From positions 29,112,634 through 29,176,633 of the forward strand of contig CM076260.1 of assembly GCA_038380795.1 (NCBI GenBank): a stretch of 64,000 bases of DNA, written 5' to 3'. Source of the DNA: Pyrocephalus nanus (lineage: Eukaryota; Chordata; Aves; Passeriformes; Tyrannidae). This document shows positions 50,701-61,110 of this stretch, in pieces; the first letter of the stretch is position 1; each line of letters begins with the position of its first letter. A program made the translations under genes and the position numbers. The notes under the pieces are model-generated. The model worked only from the letters and a program-made list of their open reading frames with translations. It made no database searches and had not been told where the DNA came from.

Positions 50701-53700
50701 CTTAAACACAAAACTTTTACTATGTTAAATACAGTTTATGTCAATTATATCACATTCTCTAGTGCAATACACAAGCCTACCCCCAAGTCAAAAGTGTCAT
50801 TAAGAGAAAAGAGATGACACACTACATCAAACGTACACAGTGTTTAGCAGAGAGCACAACCTGTACTCACTACATTACATGGGAAATTTTACCCATATAC
50901 ATGCATATAGCTTTATTTAAGGTAATCAGAGATTGGTGCCTTGACCAGCTAAACCTGTGTGCTCATCTTTCAAAAGGAAGCAACCTGTGCACACCTTACA
51001 AGGAACATCTCACCTTTCCCAAGTCAAAGCTCCCTTCTGTAGTGCTACTCCAAAACGCTGTGATCAAATCACTTGGAGCTGGTTTTTTATAAAACTCAAG
51101 TAACCAAGCCCAAGTGTCAGGTCTTGATTAAAAACAAAAGGAGAGTGTTTTTATTATGCCTACCAAATATAGCATTTGAGCCAGGGATTCATTCTCTAAA
51201 CCATCCTCAACCAGAGCACCTCCCATTGTTTTTCCTGGGCTACAAGCTAGTTCAGGAAACCATTCTCCACTTTGACAAGTTTTCTCCCTCAGAATATTTT
51301 CTTTGGGGAGGTTAGGGGATGGCAGAGAGAAATGAGCCCAGACAGCAAACCTGTGCAGTTACAGTTCCAACAGCTTCACTGTATTTTCCCAGAAATCCTA
51401 GTCATGGAATATGATCAAGTAAGCATGCTAAACTTCCTGACACAATCATGTTTTCAGATATCTAGACCTGAGACCTAGACAGACTCATTTCTGAATCGTA
51501 TATGCAGGAACACAGTGCGTGGTCTTCCACGCGAATGGGAGAGTTTCACCATTTAAATTTTATTAGCCCCAAAACTTGGCACACAGCCATCATGAAGAGG
51601 TTAAGAACTTTATTACAGCTGCTCATTAAAGATACTCAGAGTTACAATGCTATTATTGTTCATTAAATTCTGAAGATAAACTTCCATTTGTGAACTCTAA
51701 CAACATTCAAACATCACTTCCAAAACAACTTCAACTATACAGGCCTTATTAGGAGTAGATTTAGAAACTAATATCAAGGTAAGCATTAACTTGTGCATTT
51801 CCACATAATTAAGTGTACTAAGATTTTACCTCTCCACAGCAAACTCCCACTAGGTATTAGCTGTACAGGAAATAGATGTTTAAAACCAATTGAGGCCAAG
51901 AGTCTTAATCGGGCATTACCTCATTACCTTCTGCCAGCTACGGTCACTAGACTGGTATCCATATTCCCTCTGGAATATGCTTGTCTTCTGAAGTGATGTC
52001 TAACACTTCGATAAATCATTGGGAAAAAAAAAAAATCACTCCTTTCCCCATTTTACCCTCTACTCCAGTCCGATTAAAATACAAGATTGAGAGGCTAATA
52101 CAAAAAAAAAAAACCAACCAACCAAACAAACAGAAAATACTTCATTCTCCTTTGGTTCATCCCATGTGTCCACAGCACTATTAAGACTACTGAACCATAA
52201 ATTATTTACAGTTTATATCAACCTATACTTAGATAACTCCAAAGCGTTAGCTGATTTAGGCCTTTAACAGAAGGGATCCTTGTGTTTTTGTCTAGATTCT
52301 CCTCATACTTCACAGACTACAGATAAAGGGCACTTCATTCCAAGCACATTAACAGACACTAAGACTAACATAACCAACCCACATGGGGTCAGTTGAGTAT
52401 CATTTTGCATCTGGTTAAGGGAAAGAGTAAGTATTGCCTTTTTTCTTGCCCATCATATAAAGCCTAAAATTGGCTATAAAGAACACTACAGCTATATACT
52501 CATTGTTGCCTTTTACTTGTCACCTACAGCAAAAGACAAATACACAATCTTACTGGGACAATATGGCACTGCTATTTACTAGCTTTAAACCAACTAGGGT
52601 ATCTTCAAATATTATAGGTACATTTTGCCAAGAAAATTTGCAAAATAATTCTGCTTTGTGTTACAGCATAAATGAGGAGGAGTTCAAGCTTTTGAGAACA
52701 TGATTACATGTTCAACTTCAGAGAATAGGGCAGCGCTAAATCAAAACCTCTTGTTCTCACAACAGGACTATTTACCAACTGATGTTGAAAAGCTTTTAAT
52801 ACTAGAATATGTGAAAAAAAAAAAACCCAGCCTGGCTTCAGCCAAATACACAGAGTAATTTAGTAAGGTCGTTATTTTTTATAAGAGGAACCTTTGATCC
52901 ATATTAAGAGAAGTCTAATTTCCAATGCAAGGCAAATTATTTCCTACTCCCTAGTCCTTCTGAAAGCAGAACCTCAATGCAACCATACATCAAGCTGTGT
53001 TACCTCCTCCACTACCATCAGTTTGAACTGCTCCATTGCCAGGCCATTTCCTGATATCCATCAGCTACAAAACACAGGCCCCATACTCACCAATAGTCAA
53101 TCATTTGCTATAGGACAGCATTGAGAGCTGCTGCTTGCACTTACATCACTGATCACCTCTAATTATCTCCTTGGGTCTTCTAATCTACTATCTGTTGTGC
53201 AAGCTACTATGCATACTGCTAACTGCCAAAAGAGTGAACTATGCTTTTATGCAATATGGCAAATATTGCAAAAATAACAAGTTGAAGCAATACTTACTAC
53301 TATGACTTACACTGCTGTCAGAAAAGAGCTCCCTGAGCATCCTAATAGAAAGCTTCTGCTCAGGCAAGTAATGACACAGCTAAAGGAGAACATGGTAGGA
53401 ACTGGTTTACTTAAAGCTTTGTCTTACATATTGAACCCATGGGACTAAAAGACATGGCTAAGTAAAAGACAAGACAAAAATGTCAATATAGGCATTTCTC
53501 AATATTAAAAATGGAAGCACACTACTCCTAGGTCATAATGGAAAGTGGAATCACAATCCAGTTTAATATGTCAGGTCAAATAATTGAGGAGTAACTTAGA
53601 AATACCAGAAATAATTTAAAACTATCAATTGATTAGTGTATTTTTCCACTGCCACTGCACATAAATAAGCCACAAACTAATAAATCTTTACTGACATTTT

Positions 53701-56700
53701 TCATGTTCTGCTTATATCATTATCCCTGGTACCCCTCTGCAAGTTTCTAAACATTCTAACCCTGCATCATTCTTGTTTGAGTTACTCAGAGAACTCTTTG
53801 CCTTCTATCCCTGCTCCCAAATCTCAGTCAAGCTAAGCTATTTCAACTGTGGATAATTCCAAAGTGCTAAGATGATCATGGAATTTCAGACTTAATTTAT
53901 TCTTAAGGAGGAATGATCCACAAACAGGCAGTACTTGTTTAAAAGGCCTCAAAAATAGCTTCCAAAAATTGTTAATATTGGCCCTGTAGACAGACACTAA
54001 GCTCAGTGAAAGAGGTGCTGCTCCAGGCAATGGAGCAGACATTCCTCCCCCAGCCCATCAAGAGAACCATTCTGGAGCAGAGCACCACACTGAGCCCATG
54101 GAGAATCCCACACCAGAACAAGTGGTTATTTTCTGAAGGAAGCTGCAGCCTACAGAGAGCCCACATGCAGAAGTAGGTGCTTCTGATAGAAACTACAGTA
54201 CATGGAGTAGACCAACACTGGAACAGAAACAAAGCATCAAGAGGGCACAGCAGCAGAGTAGAAGCATTATGGATTGCTGGCAACTCCCTACTGCCCATCC
54301 CCTCTGTGCCAGAGTCAGGACGAAAGGATAGAAGTTGCCTCTTGGAAAGAGCGAGTGGGGATCTCTTCACACAGATCTCAAAATAGAGCACTTGATTTAC
54401 TTATATTACTCAACCAAGGCATTTCTTCAGTTTGTTCATAACTGGTGTGATGTACCCCACGAAAATAATGATGCAACACTTGCAATTTACCATTCTTGAG
54501 TAGACTTCCATGCTTCTCATCCTATAGTCTTGTTCGCACACTGAACAAACATAGCTATGTGCTCTGGAGTTTGTTTTCCCTAAAAAAATTTTATACTTAT
54601 CCCTAGAGCAATACCACATATCTCCTGCTGCTGACAGTATCAAATAAAAGCATGAGAAACCATAGTAAAGAAAGGAGAAGCAGGAAATGTTACATTTTGT
54701 AGAAGGAAATTAGACTAATTCAACACGATTTGGCAACCCCATGCTGGCCAATACTCGTTTCCTTGGGATCTTCCAGATTGGTTTCTTTTGACTAAATTGA
54801 AAAACAACTTTATCTTTGTGTAAGACAATCAATCATTCTCAAAACTTAGTTTACGTCAAATAAAAAACTCTTCAAAGAAAAAGTTTTGCCTTTGTTTAAC
54901 AACAAATCACATGCTTATAGACACTTAGCAGTAGTAAAACAATTAAAGCGAGAACATTAGAGGACACTACGCAAAAGACAAACTGATTACAGGGGCACTG
55001 AAGGTAAAAGTGTTGTAAAACAATTAACAAAGCCCCGAGATACCTTCTGCAATTCTACATTGAACAGCAGTATTATCTATGGATATTGAAAAGATTTTTG
55101 TCTTTTCTTTAAAGCCACTGAATGACTGACAAGGTAAGATATTTGCAAAGACATCCCAAGTGCTCTTAAAGCAACAGTGAAATAGTTCTGCAAGAGTTAA
55201 GGTGTAATTAAGTGATAGACATTATCACCTTCATAGGACATCTCTAGTCCAAGTAAACAAGTTCACTAACATGCTTCATAGCACAACCCCAGTCTAGTGA
55301 AAATCTGTCAGGAAAAATTATCCACCTGCAACTCTCCTTTAGTCTGCAATTCATGAGTCAACAGTTCACACTGACTGCCTCAGTTACTGAGAGAATAAAA
55401 AGCATTCAAACCACAAAAATAAGGAGGCACTTGAATACCATCTTTACTGTAGGTGCTAAGTTGTAAGTAACTAATGATACTGTACACTATCCTACAATAA
55501 ATAGTTAAAACCCTACAGACAAAAAATATATGGTCAATACGCTTGTCAAATTTGAGCTTAATATGAAAAGTTATAGAAACTAAATAACCTATACTGAATA
55601 TTTTTTGAATCAAAAGGAAGCTTCCAAACTGTTAAACTGAATAGTTATGCATATTTGGCCTTTCAATGAAAGGGCTAAGACTATGTTTGTAATGTATTGT
55701 TACAAGATAACTCTACTAAGAATTTCACACTGAAAGCTTTTGGTCAACTGCAATTTCAGCCCATTTTCATTGTCACTTAGCATTAACAGCGGCAGTGACA
55801 GAGGAAATTGCTTACAGCCCACTCCCCTCCACTCAGTTTTCCCAAAAGCAGGCTACTGTTAAAGTTTCTTCCTACATCTAGTTGGCAAGAAATACTTTAT
55901 ATGGTAATATTGTTCATAAAAGTACTAGTTTTTAAAACCAAGTATCTACTAAAAATCTATCTACCTAAGATCAAAGGGAGACCAAGATAAAAGCTTTGCC
56001 CAAATAACCATCTCATTTGCAGTAATTAAGTGTAACTAAATTAATTTCTATGTAGGTAGCTTACTATTGATCAGGTAATTCTTTGGCAAGACACTCCAGA
56101 TGCATATATTCCCAGAGTATCTCTGACTTCTGCTGGATACATGTAATTGATATTAACCTGACAGCTATAAAATTCTTCCTTCTCCCCCTTTTCACACTTG
56201 ATAGAAAAAATAAGATATTCTGATTTTCTATGACAGTAGCACTATAGCATACAAGCTAGGATTTGTTCATTTTCAACCTTAATCATAGTTGAAACAAATT
56301 AAAAGGTTTTCCAAGACCTCAAACAGTGTTTGCTATAGGGCTGTCATTCTGCAGTGTAACAGTAAATAAAAAAAAAAAAAAAAAAGCTGTTGATATTCAG
56401 AATGGTAATTGATAAACTTGACCTCTGGTTTATATGTGAAGAGGAAAAATGAAAGTTATTTCAAATTAAGTATCAAAAAATGAGAAAAAGTTTTACCTTT
56501 AAAGGTCTGATAGCTTCACAGAACTTTGTCCACCAGCTTTTCTCAATGGACTCCAAATGCCTCTCTCTCCTTCGAAGTGTCCTTAATCTTTCTTCCAGTT
56601 GTTTTAAAGTCCGTCTATCCCTTGATGACAGAGGGCGGCCATCTCTGCACTGGTTACCAAAAAATAGTGCAAGGGATCAAAAGTCACCAAATCAAGAAAA

Positions 56701-58107
56701 CAAACTTGATGCTTAGTTTAACTCTTTACAACTCTGAAGAATTTGTAGTATATAACTCATGCATATACAATTTCTATATTATCAAGAGGATGACGTGCAA
56801 AAAAGTCATAAGCTACAACAAGAGGAATTCCTATTAGGTGGTAGAAACCAATTTTCACAATGAAGTATTAGTTGAGTGAACCAGACAGTTCGTTTGATAA
56901 CTATGTTTAAGAATAAAAGCTCAGAATTAAAGTATAAACACTGAGTAGGAACCACTGCACTCTTATAAATTGAGTAGCAAATCCTTAGATCTCAGTTACA
57001 TGTTAATATGCAAAAGCAACAAAACAGGTATTAGATAGCCAAACCAAAGCTGTTTGTAACATCGATGCTAGTGTATTACAACCTGATACTTAGATAAGGA
57101 GATTGTTATATAGTAGGAAATGTACTAAAACCACATTTTAGAATTTTGAAATTCCTTATTAATTTTTCCCTTATTTGTTGGGAAACTGTTGGAACAGTTG
57201 AGGTCTACTACCACAGAGCACACAACAGCATAGATGGATGGCCAGAACGGAAGTGAGGCATCTTAATATCCCTTCCTCCCAGTCAAGGCTGTGAAAACAT
57301 GGGTCAAACTATTATCTAAAATGGGTTGAAAAAGCGTGGGAGATTTCCCCTACCACCTTGTTTGTAAAGCAGAAATCCTACCCTCCTTTGGCTTGCCCTT
57401 GGAGTTTGTTAGAAGTGTCTTGCTTACACGAAGCACAGAATTCCCTTTAGCAGCAAAGCCATCCTGGGTTTACATGGGGATGTTTAGAATTCAGAACAGA
57501 TTTCCATATGCACACTTTTCATAAAGGAATTATTTATAACAGCAAGGTACATTACTGGGAAGCAAGAATATCTGGGGCTGTTATTTATTCATACAGATGA
57601 TTCACAGTTTGATGAATCTACCTCATGACAGCTCTATGTGGCAAGCATCCAGTGTTAACTACACTATACTGAGTATCAACAAATTGGATGCCATTTCTAG
57701 CAGCAGATTAAGTGAGGTTACTATCTACAGAGCATCTCTTCCATCCAAGCAGGACTGGAGAAATTTTACTTGTTAACACTATTATTAGCTAGACAGAAAT
57801 AACTACTGACAAAGAGAACCTAACCACTACTACATAAGTGACCATGTTTGTTCCCAAATAACTACAAGCTATTCACTTCTTACTTGCTAGTCTTCCTGGT
57901 ACAAAAACTCTATAGCATGAACCATAAGCTAATAAGCAAGCAAAAAAATCATTAAGAAAGTGAGAACAGTGAAGACTGTACCTTTGATTTAATCCTTAAT
58001 AAATGTTGCTCCACTTCTTCAATACCTTCAGTGTTCTCCAAACGTTCATAAGCTGCACTGGTAGTTCCCTTAATCAAGTTTAGAGGCAAAGCTGACATAC
58101 CATAAGC
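29668..58107 (-). CDS. LMBRD1: LMBRD1 (LMBD1, lysosomal cobalamin transport protein), 3' half, exons 8-16, partial
   Basis: LMBD1 is a multi-pass lysosomal membrane protein that works with ABCD4 in moving cobalamin (vitamin B12) out of the lysosome; human loss causes cblF disease. An adaptor role in insulin-receptor endocytosis has also been reported. Nine exons join to 990 nt, 329 residues plus stop: 58107-57982, 56649-56497, 50589-50525, 49772-49670, 48541-48437, 46357-46208, 40844-40769, 30032-29941, 29787-29668. Every junction has GT/AG sites and keeps the frame. The product starts AYGMSALPLN, has a charged cytosolic stretch with YERL and WTKF, four membrane segments (starting IVWGVFF, VFPLDYI, ALLFLCM, FWFFSAAYY), and ends in an acidic tail SDDELSVYYH. 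The length matches human residues 213-540 almost exactly. N-terminal exons 1-7 lie beyond position 64000. Identification rests on close recall of the human protein; exon numbers assume the human 16-exon layout. Confidence 0.97.
29941..30032 (-). CDS. LMBRD1: LMBRD1 exon 15
   Basis: This 92-nt exon completes the split Asp codon and adds 30 residues, QCIVTRTYLFLHKFWFF then SAAYYFGNWAFIA. It starts the last membrane span, which continues into exon 16. The donor is GTAAGTA; the acceptor is CATTTTAG. Confidence 0.96.
31800..32010 (+). mobile_element. CR1 LINE fragment in LMBRD1 intron 14
   Basis: The plus strand has CAGTGCAGGCTGGGGGCTGA (31839-31858), as in CR1 ORF2. It then has GGACCTGAGCAACCTGCTG and GGACCAAACCATCTCTTAAG followed by GTCCTG, as in the CR1 3' end. 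The two parts suggest an internal deletion. The element is antisense to LMBRD1. Confidence 0.6.
37152..37158. promoter_or_regulatory. Candidate AP-1/MARE-type site in intron 14
   Basis: GCAGCTGAGTCATTGC contains the TGAGTCA AP-1 core and, with its flank, half of a Maf recognition element. Close by are an E-box-like CAGCTG and an ATTTACATTAAAT block. A single 7-mer is weak evidence; listed because the surrounding 600 bp is compositionally more balanced than the rest of the intron. Confidence 0.2.
40769..40844 (-). CDS. LMBRD1: LMBRD1 exon 14
   Basis: This 76-nt exon encodes 25 residues plus one base of a split Asp codon. It begins SNQTIDGQPRNVTF and ends DADAPE. It forms the last luminal loop, with two N-glycosylation sequons (NQT and NVT). 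The first half is the least conserved part of the visible protein relative to what I recall of human; the second half (CDADAPEDQC across the junction) is conserved. Confidence 0.95.
40845..46207 (-). other. LMBRD1: LMBRD1 intron 13
   Basis: This 5.4-kb intron holds a 26-bp perfect palindrome at 41710-41735 and a CAAAA pentanucleotide run near 46067-46087. A plus-strand frame at 44143-44553 is open for 136 codons but looks like chance AT-rich translation. A faint CR1-like similarity near 45120-45150 is too weak to call. Confidence 0.85.
41710..41735. repeat. 26-bp perfect palindrome
   Basis: The two 13-base arms, TTATCCTAAAGGA and its exact complement, meet at GGATCC with no spacer. Symmetry stops abruptly on both sides. 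It lies in LMBRD1 intron 13, about 870 bp on the gene's upstream side of exon 14. Confidence 0.9.
46208..46357 (-). CDS. LMBRD1: LMBRD1 exon 13
   Basis: This 150-nt exon encodes 50 residues in phase 0, starting LYKIRRGKTRPQ (a basic cytosolic turn), then the span ALLFLCMILLLIVLHTSYM, then the start of the last luminal loop ending GSQKYLVQ. The acceptor is TGGTTTTAG and the donor GTGAGAT. Confidence 0.96.
47582..47591 (+). promoter_or_regulatory. TATA box of the intronic LTR
   Basis: GTATAAATACAGGAGCTCCC lies about 270 bp into the LTR, followed at about 30 bp by the CTCTCTCTTTTCTCC initiator-like pyrimidine tract. It would direct transcription rightwards, antisense to LMBRD1. Whether it is active is unknown. 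Confidence 0.5.
47766..47771 (+). terminator. Poly(A) signal of the intronic LTR (ATTAAA)
   Basis: GTATTAAAGCTGG followed within about 20-40 bases by TGTTTGTGGTG and a T-run is a typical cleavage and polyadenylation context. The TATA box lies about 180 bp upstream, a normal TATA-to-poly(A) distance for a retroviral LTR. Confidence 0.45.
48437..48541 (-). CDS. LMBRD1: LMBRD1 exon 12
   Basis: This 105-nt exon encodes 35 residues in phase 0, VFPLDYILITTIVMYFIF to MGIWFFWIR, forming one membrane span with a following amphipathic segment. The acceptor is TTGTTCTAG and the donor GTAAATA. Confidence 0.96.
48542..50524 (-). other. LMBRD1: LMBRD1 introns 11 and 10
   Basis: Intron 11 is 48542-49669 (1,128 bp) and intron 10 is 49773-50524 (752 bp). 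The only notable element is an A17 tract at 49845-49861. I see no repeats or other genes. Confidence 0.85.
49670..49772 (-). CDS. LMBRD1: LMBRD1 exon 11
   Basis: This 103-nt exon supplies the third base of the split Asn codon and 34 codons, LDKALHSAGFDSGFI through MLLPVLQR. It encodes a luminal loop after the preceding span; NLT is a possible N-glycosylation sequon. The acceptor is TATTGCAG and the donor GTAAGTA. Confidence 0.96.
50525..50589 (-). CDS. LMBRD1: LMBRD1 exon 10
   Basis: This 65-nt exon encodes IVWGVFFIIVALLFTVSLFL and a serine, plus two bases (AA) of a split Asn codon completed in exon 11. It is a single hydrophobic membrane span. The acceptor is CCTCTAG and the donor GTAAGTA. 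Confidence 0.96.
50590..56496 (-). other. LMBRD1: LMBRD1 intron 9
   Basis: This 5.9-kb intron contains an LTR-derived fragment at about 53995-54320 and an A18 tract at 56368-56385. The remainder shows no feature I can support. Confidence 0.85.
53995..54320 (+). mobile_element. LTR-derived avian repeat fragment in LMBRD1 intron 9
   Basis: A GC-richer island contains GGTGCTGCTCCAGGCAATGG, AGCAGACATTCCTCCCCCAG, GAGCCCATGGAGAATCCC, CAACACTGGAACAGAAAC and CTACTGCCCATCCCCTCTGT. It has the repeated 'CCATGGAG...CTGGAGCAG' pattern found in the long U3 of a common avian ERV LTR. It is partial and diverged, with no LTR ends. Family assignment is from memory. Confidence 0.5.
56497..56649 (-). CDS. LMBRD1: LMBRD1 exon 9
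   Basis: This 153-nt exon encodes 51 residues in phase 0, beginning CRDGRPLSSRD and ending EAIRPLK. It is highly basic and likely helical (KQLEERLRTLRRRERHLESI), the continuation of the cytosolic loop. The WTKF tetrapeptide, equivalent to human 294-297, is present. Two AG acceptors compete: the CAG five bases downstream would break the frame, while AACCAG just before TGCAGA keeps phase 0 and aligns Cys-Arg with human Ser-Lys, so the upstream one was chosen. Confidence 0.94.
56650..57981 (-). other. LMBRD1: LMBRD1 intron 8
   Basis: This 1,332-bp intron has no recognisable repeat or coding segment. The gene-strand acceptor side (56650 onward) has a second AG five bases into the exon, discussed under exon 9. 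Confidence 0.85.
57982..58107 (-). CDS. LMBRD1: LMBRD1 exon 8 (first exon visible)
   Basis: This 126-nt exon encodes 42 residues in phase 0 at both ends, from AYGMSALP to LLRIKSK. The acceptor follows a TTTTTATTTTAG tract and the donor is GTACAG. It carries AAYERL (58036-58053), equivalent to human 230-235; the YERL part is a YxxPhi-type sorting signal reported to bind AP-2. The segment is the start of the large cytosolic loop after the fifth membrane span of the family, which is not in the window. Confidence 0.96.
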
Positions 58108-59104
58108 CTAAAATAAAAAGGAAACAGACACACTCAAATTTTCTGCCATATATTTTCATCTGATAAAGCTGCTGTATGTCACAGCTATAAGGTATCAGTA
58201 CTGGTGTTTTTTTCACCTCCTCTGCATGCTCTGAAAAAAATCAATTATTTTCCTTTTTTTTTTTTGAGCAAAACATAACAGATATGCTATTCAAATTTCA
58301 GTATCCCACATTGTTCCAGTGGTACTTAAGTGTCTCCTGATCACTTAGGCAACAGCATGTGTTAAGACCTTGTATAAGCACAGTACACTGAAGATTTATG
58401 AGACTACTTCTTGTGCTTTGTCAAGTCACATAGCTTCCCAAAACTTTAACTTTCCCACTTAGATGAAAATCAAAACTTCGCGTATGCTGTGCTTCTACAA
58501 CTATTTAAACTCGATATCTAGAAATTCCTGTATTGCACAATTTCTTAGCAGAACGCTACTACCAGTAGTCTTCAACCTACTTTAAAAATAAATCAGGTAG
58601 AAAGTACTTGATTCACTTAAAAAAAAAAAATAAAATCAGCAGCAAAAAGATAGAACTAGGTGAACATCTGAACTCTGTTACATTCCAAAACTGCTTAGAT
58701 ACTCATTCACATCCATAAATTTCGTTGGTGTTTACTCCTCATTCTAAATCCTAAATCATTCCAAGTGTTTTGCCAGCTTCTACCTCAATAGTACACCCAG
58801 ATTTTTCCAATGCAAGGTTTGTAAGCTTTCCACTAACATAAGAAACAGATATTTGAGGCAAGGTAAAGAAGAAAACAGCTGTATTTCCTCCCTGCTACCC
58901 TACGATTCTTATAAATCAAGGCCAAGGTCGGAAGTTTCCCCAAGCAGCTTAGAGACATTAGCCATTAGCCTGTCATTTGTTTACAGTGAATGCTATCCTT
59001 GGGGAAGACCTCAGCAGGAAAATTGCTTATGTTAACTGTGATTGAGAGAAAAAAGAATTTTACTAGAGTGCCTGATATATGAACACTTGCCAACTTCCGA
59101 AAAC

Positions 59105-59285
59105 AGAACTGTTCATGCTGGAAAAGGCCTCTAAGATCATCAAGTCTAAACTAACACTGCCAGGTCCACCACTAAACCATGTCCCACAGTGCCACCCTAC
59201 AAGTCTGTTAAATACCTCCAAAAACGCTGAAGAGCAGTTTCCTAGATTTTCACAGGAATACCACTCCCTCTGTCAAGCACAGCTT
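59105..59285 (-). mobile_element. CR1 LINE 3'-terminal fragment in LMBRD1 intron 7
   Basis: The plus strand reads GGAAAAGGCCTCTAAGATCA, CTAACACTGCCAGGTCCACC, ACTAAACCATGTCCCACAGT and GTTAAATACCTCCAAAAACG, in the order of the complement of a CR1 3' region. It lies in the same orientation as LMBRD1. Confidence 0.85.
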
Positions 59286-60539
59286 TATATGTCATACTGA
59301 GAATAGATTTAACACAAATGCCAGTGTGTTAAAAATGCCACCTTACATGCTGTCAGATCACATGAGCTTTGTTTTCACATGGCATGATTTGACCTGCTTA
59401 GAAACCTACTTAAGCATAATAAAAGTCTTCACACATTGCACCTAAAGCAAGACATTGTCCATTTCTTGATTTTATTTTTGAATATGTCATATACCCCATT
59501 ACCAACACCCATTTCTAGGTCCATTTAACCAAGAGGTCTTATTTACTATTACTGTAGCTCAAATCCAAATTAACTCTTTAAACTGGTAGCCATTTAAGAT
59601 CTGACAGAGCCCACAAACTTCAGTTTGACTCTGCAAGCAATCATTTTCCAGGATTTCCATAAAAATTCCTCTAAGTAATAGGGTAGAAAAGCATGAAACA
59701 GAACTTTAGCAAGTCTGACAGCTTTGTTGATTTGCTATGGAAATAGGTTTTTTATGTCTGGAGTAAAAATTACCAGTAAATTGTTGGAATAATGTCAGTT
59801 AAGTTGAACAGACAGCATGTGTCTCAACAAACTGCAAACCAAGGAAACAATGGTAACTGATAAATCACTTTAAAAAAAAAAATTAAGGGTGTAAGAGAAA
59901 AGTACTTTCCTTCAAACATTTCTTGAAGTATATATCAGCAAAGAATCCATTCAGCTAGAGAGCTTTGATAACGTGCTCTACTTGACTTTTTTTTTTCCAT
60001 AGCTATGCAATATTAGAATTTGGGGTCCAATAGGCTCTTAGAACAAAAGGTAAGCTATTAGCTATCTGCTCAGCATTTCAGGACTTCACAGCTGATAGTC
60101 TCATTTGTAACCCAAAAACACAGATAAAAAAGGTACCTGCAGCGATGATTACAGACTTCCAAATAAAGTTAAATTCTCTTTTTCACATCTACAAAAGTTA
60201 ACTGACAATTTCAGTTCTGATGTTAAAGTTTTGTGCTGTAGAAGTGTTAAATAGAAAAGACATCTCAGAGGCCAGTGATGAAAACAATTTTATGCTTTCC
60301 AAGACATTCTAGAGATTCTGGTTTGAACACAGCAAGTCAGCCATAGGAAGGCCTACTTACAAGACTGAGTATTTTCAGTAAGGAAAATAATTTAACTTAT
60401 GATGGACTTCACAATTCTTCATAAATGTGTTTCAGTTCTCCCTTTAGAGTATCTTCTTTGAGAGCATTAAGCTCTTTGCCATCTACATGAGCTAAAAAGC
60501 ACTTTCCCAATTCTCTACTCTAGGCCAAAGAAAGAATTC

Positions 60540-61110
60540 CTTCAACCTCTATTTAAAAGTTGCTCTCTGCAACCCTGTAATCACTCGGACAAGCCTCCAC
60601 AGGAGCCTCTACAGTTTTCAACAACTGGGGGACAAAAACAAGACACAGTATTCCCATGTGTGGCTTTGGAAATATCAAGTACAATGAAATAATGACTATA
60701 TCCTTGCTGATGCAAGCCCAGGACACTGTTTGCCTTTCTGCTGCAAGGAATACTGTTGGATCATGCTCAGCTTACTGTCCTCTAAGACTTCCAGGTCCTT
60801 TTCAGCCAAGCCATCCCCCAGCTGTTAGATTCAAGCTCCTCAGAATTAACCCCTTCCAAAAGAAGGTCTTAAGAACTGCTAAACCTGATGTCATTCTTGT
60901 TGCACCAATCTTCCCTGTCAAGGTCTCTATGGTGGCTTTTCATTCTGTTTTATCTACTTCCCCCAGTTAGAAAACTGTATGTCTACTCAACCCCATCATC
61001 CATATAATTTCTAAAGACTGACTAGTATTGGGTCCATATTGAACCTGAAGAGCTCACTCAGGTCAGCTAGTGGCATAACTCCAGAATCTGGGGGAAAGTA
61101 CAAACACCAT
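60540..61110 (-). mobile_element. Diverged CR1 LINE fragment in LMBRD1 intron 7
   Basis: The plus strand has GCCCAGGACACTGTTTGCC, GATCATGCTCAGCTTACTG, CTTCCAGGTCCTTTTCAGCC and, further right, CCCCATCATCCATATAATTT with ACTAGTATTGGGTCCATATT. These are the complement of successive CR1 ORF2 blocks (the segment 5' of that at 1495-1960 is similar). It is old, with many indels. Confidence 0.7.

Noticed and set aside
54177..54386. Open frames at 53972-54391 on both strands
   Set aside because: They fall in a GC-richer LTR-derived repeat fragment, where stops are rarer.
60360..60390. Possible donor CTTAC near 60360 as an upstream LMBRD1 exon
   Set aside because: The translated sequence on the gene strand does not match the family segment preceding exon 8 and no acceptor gives a sensible exon.
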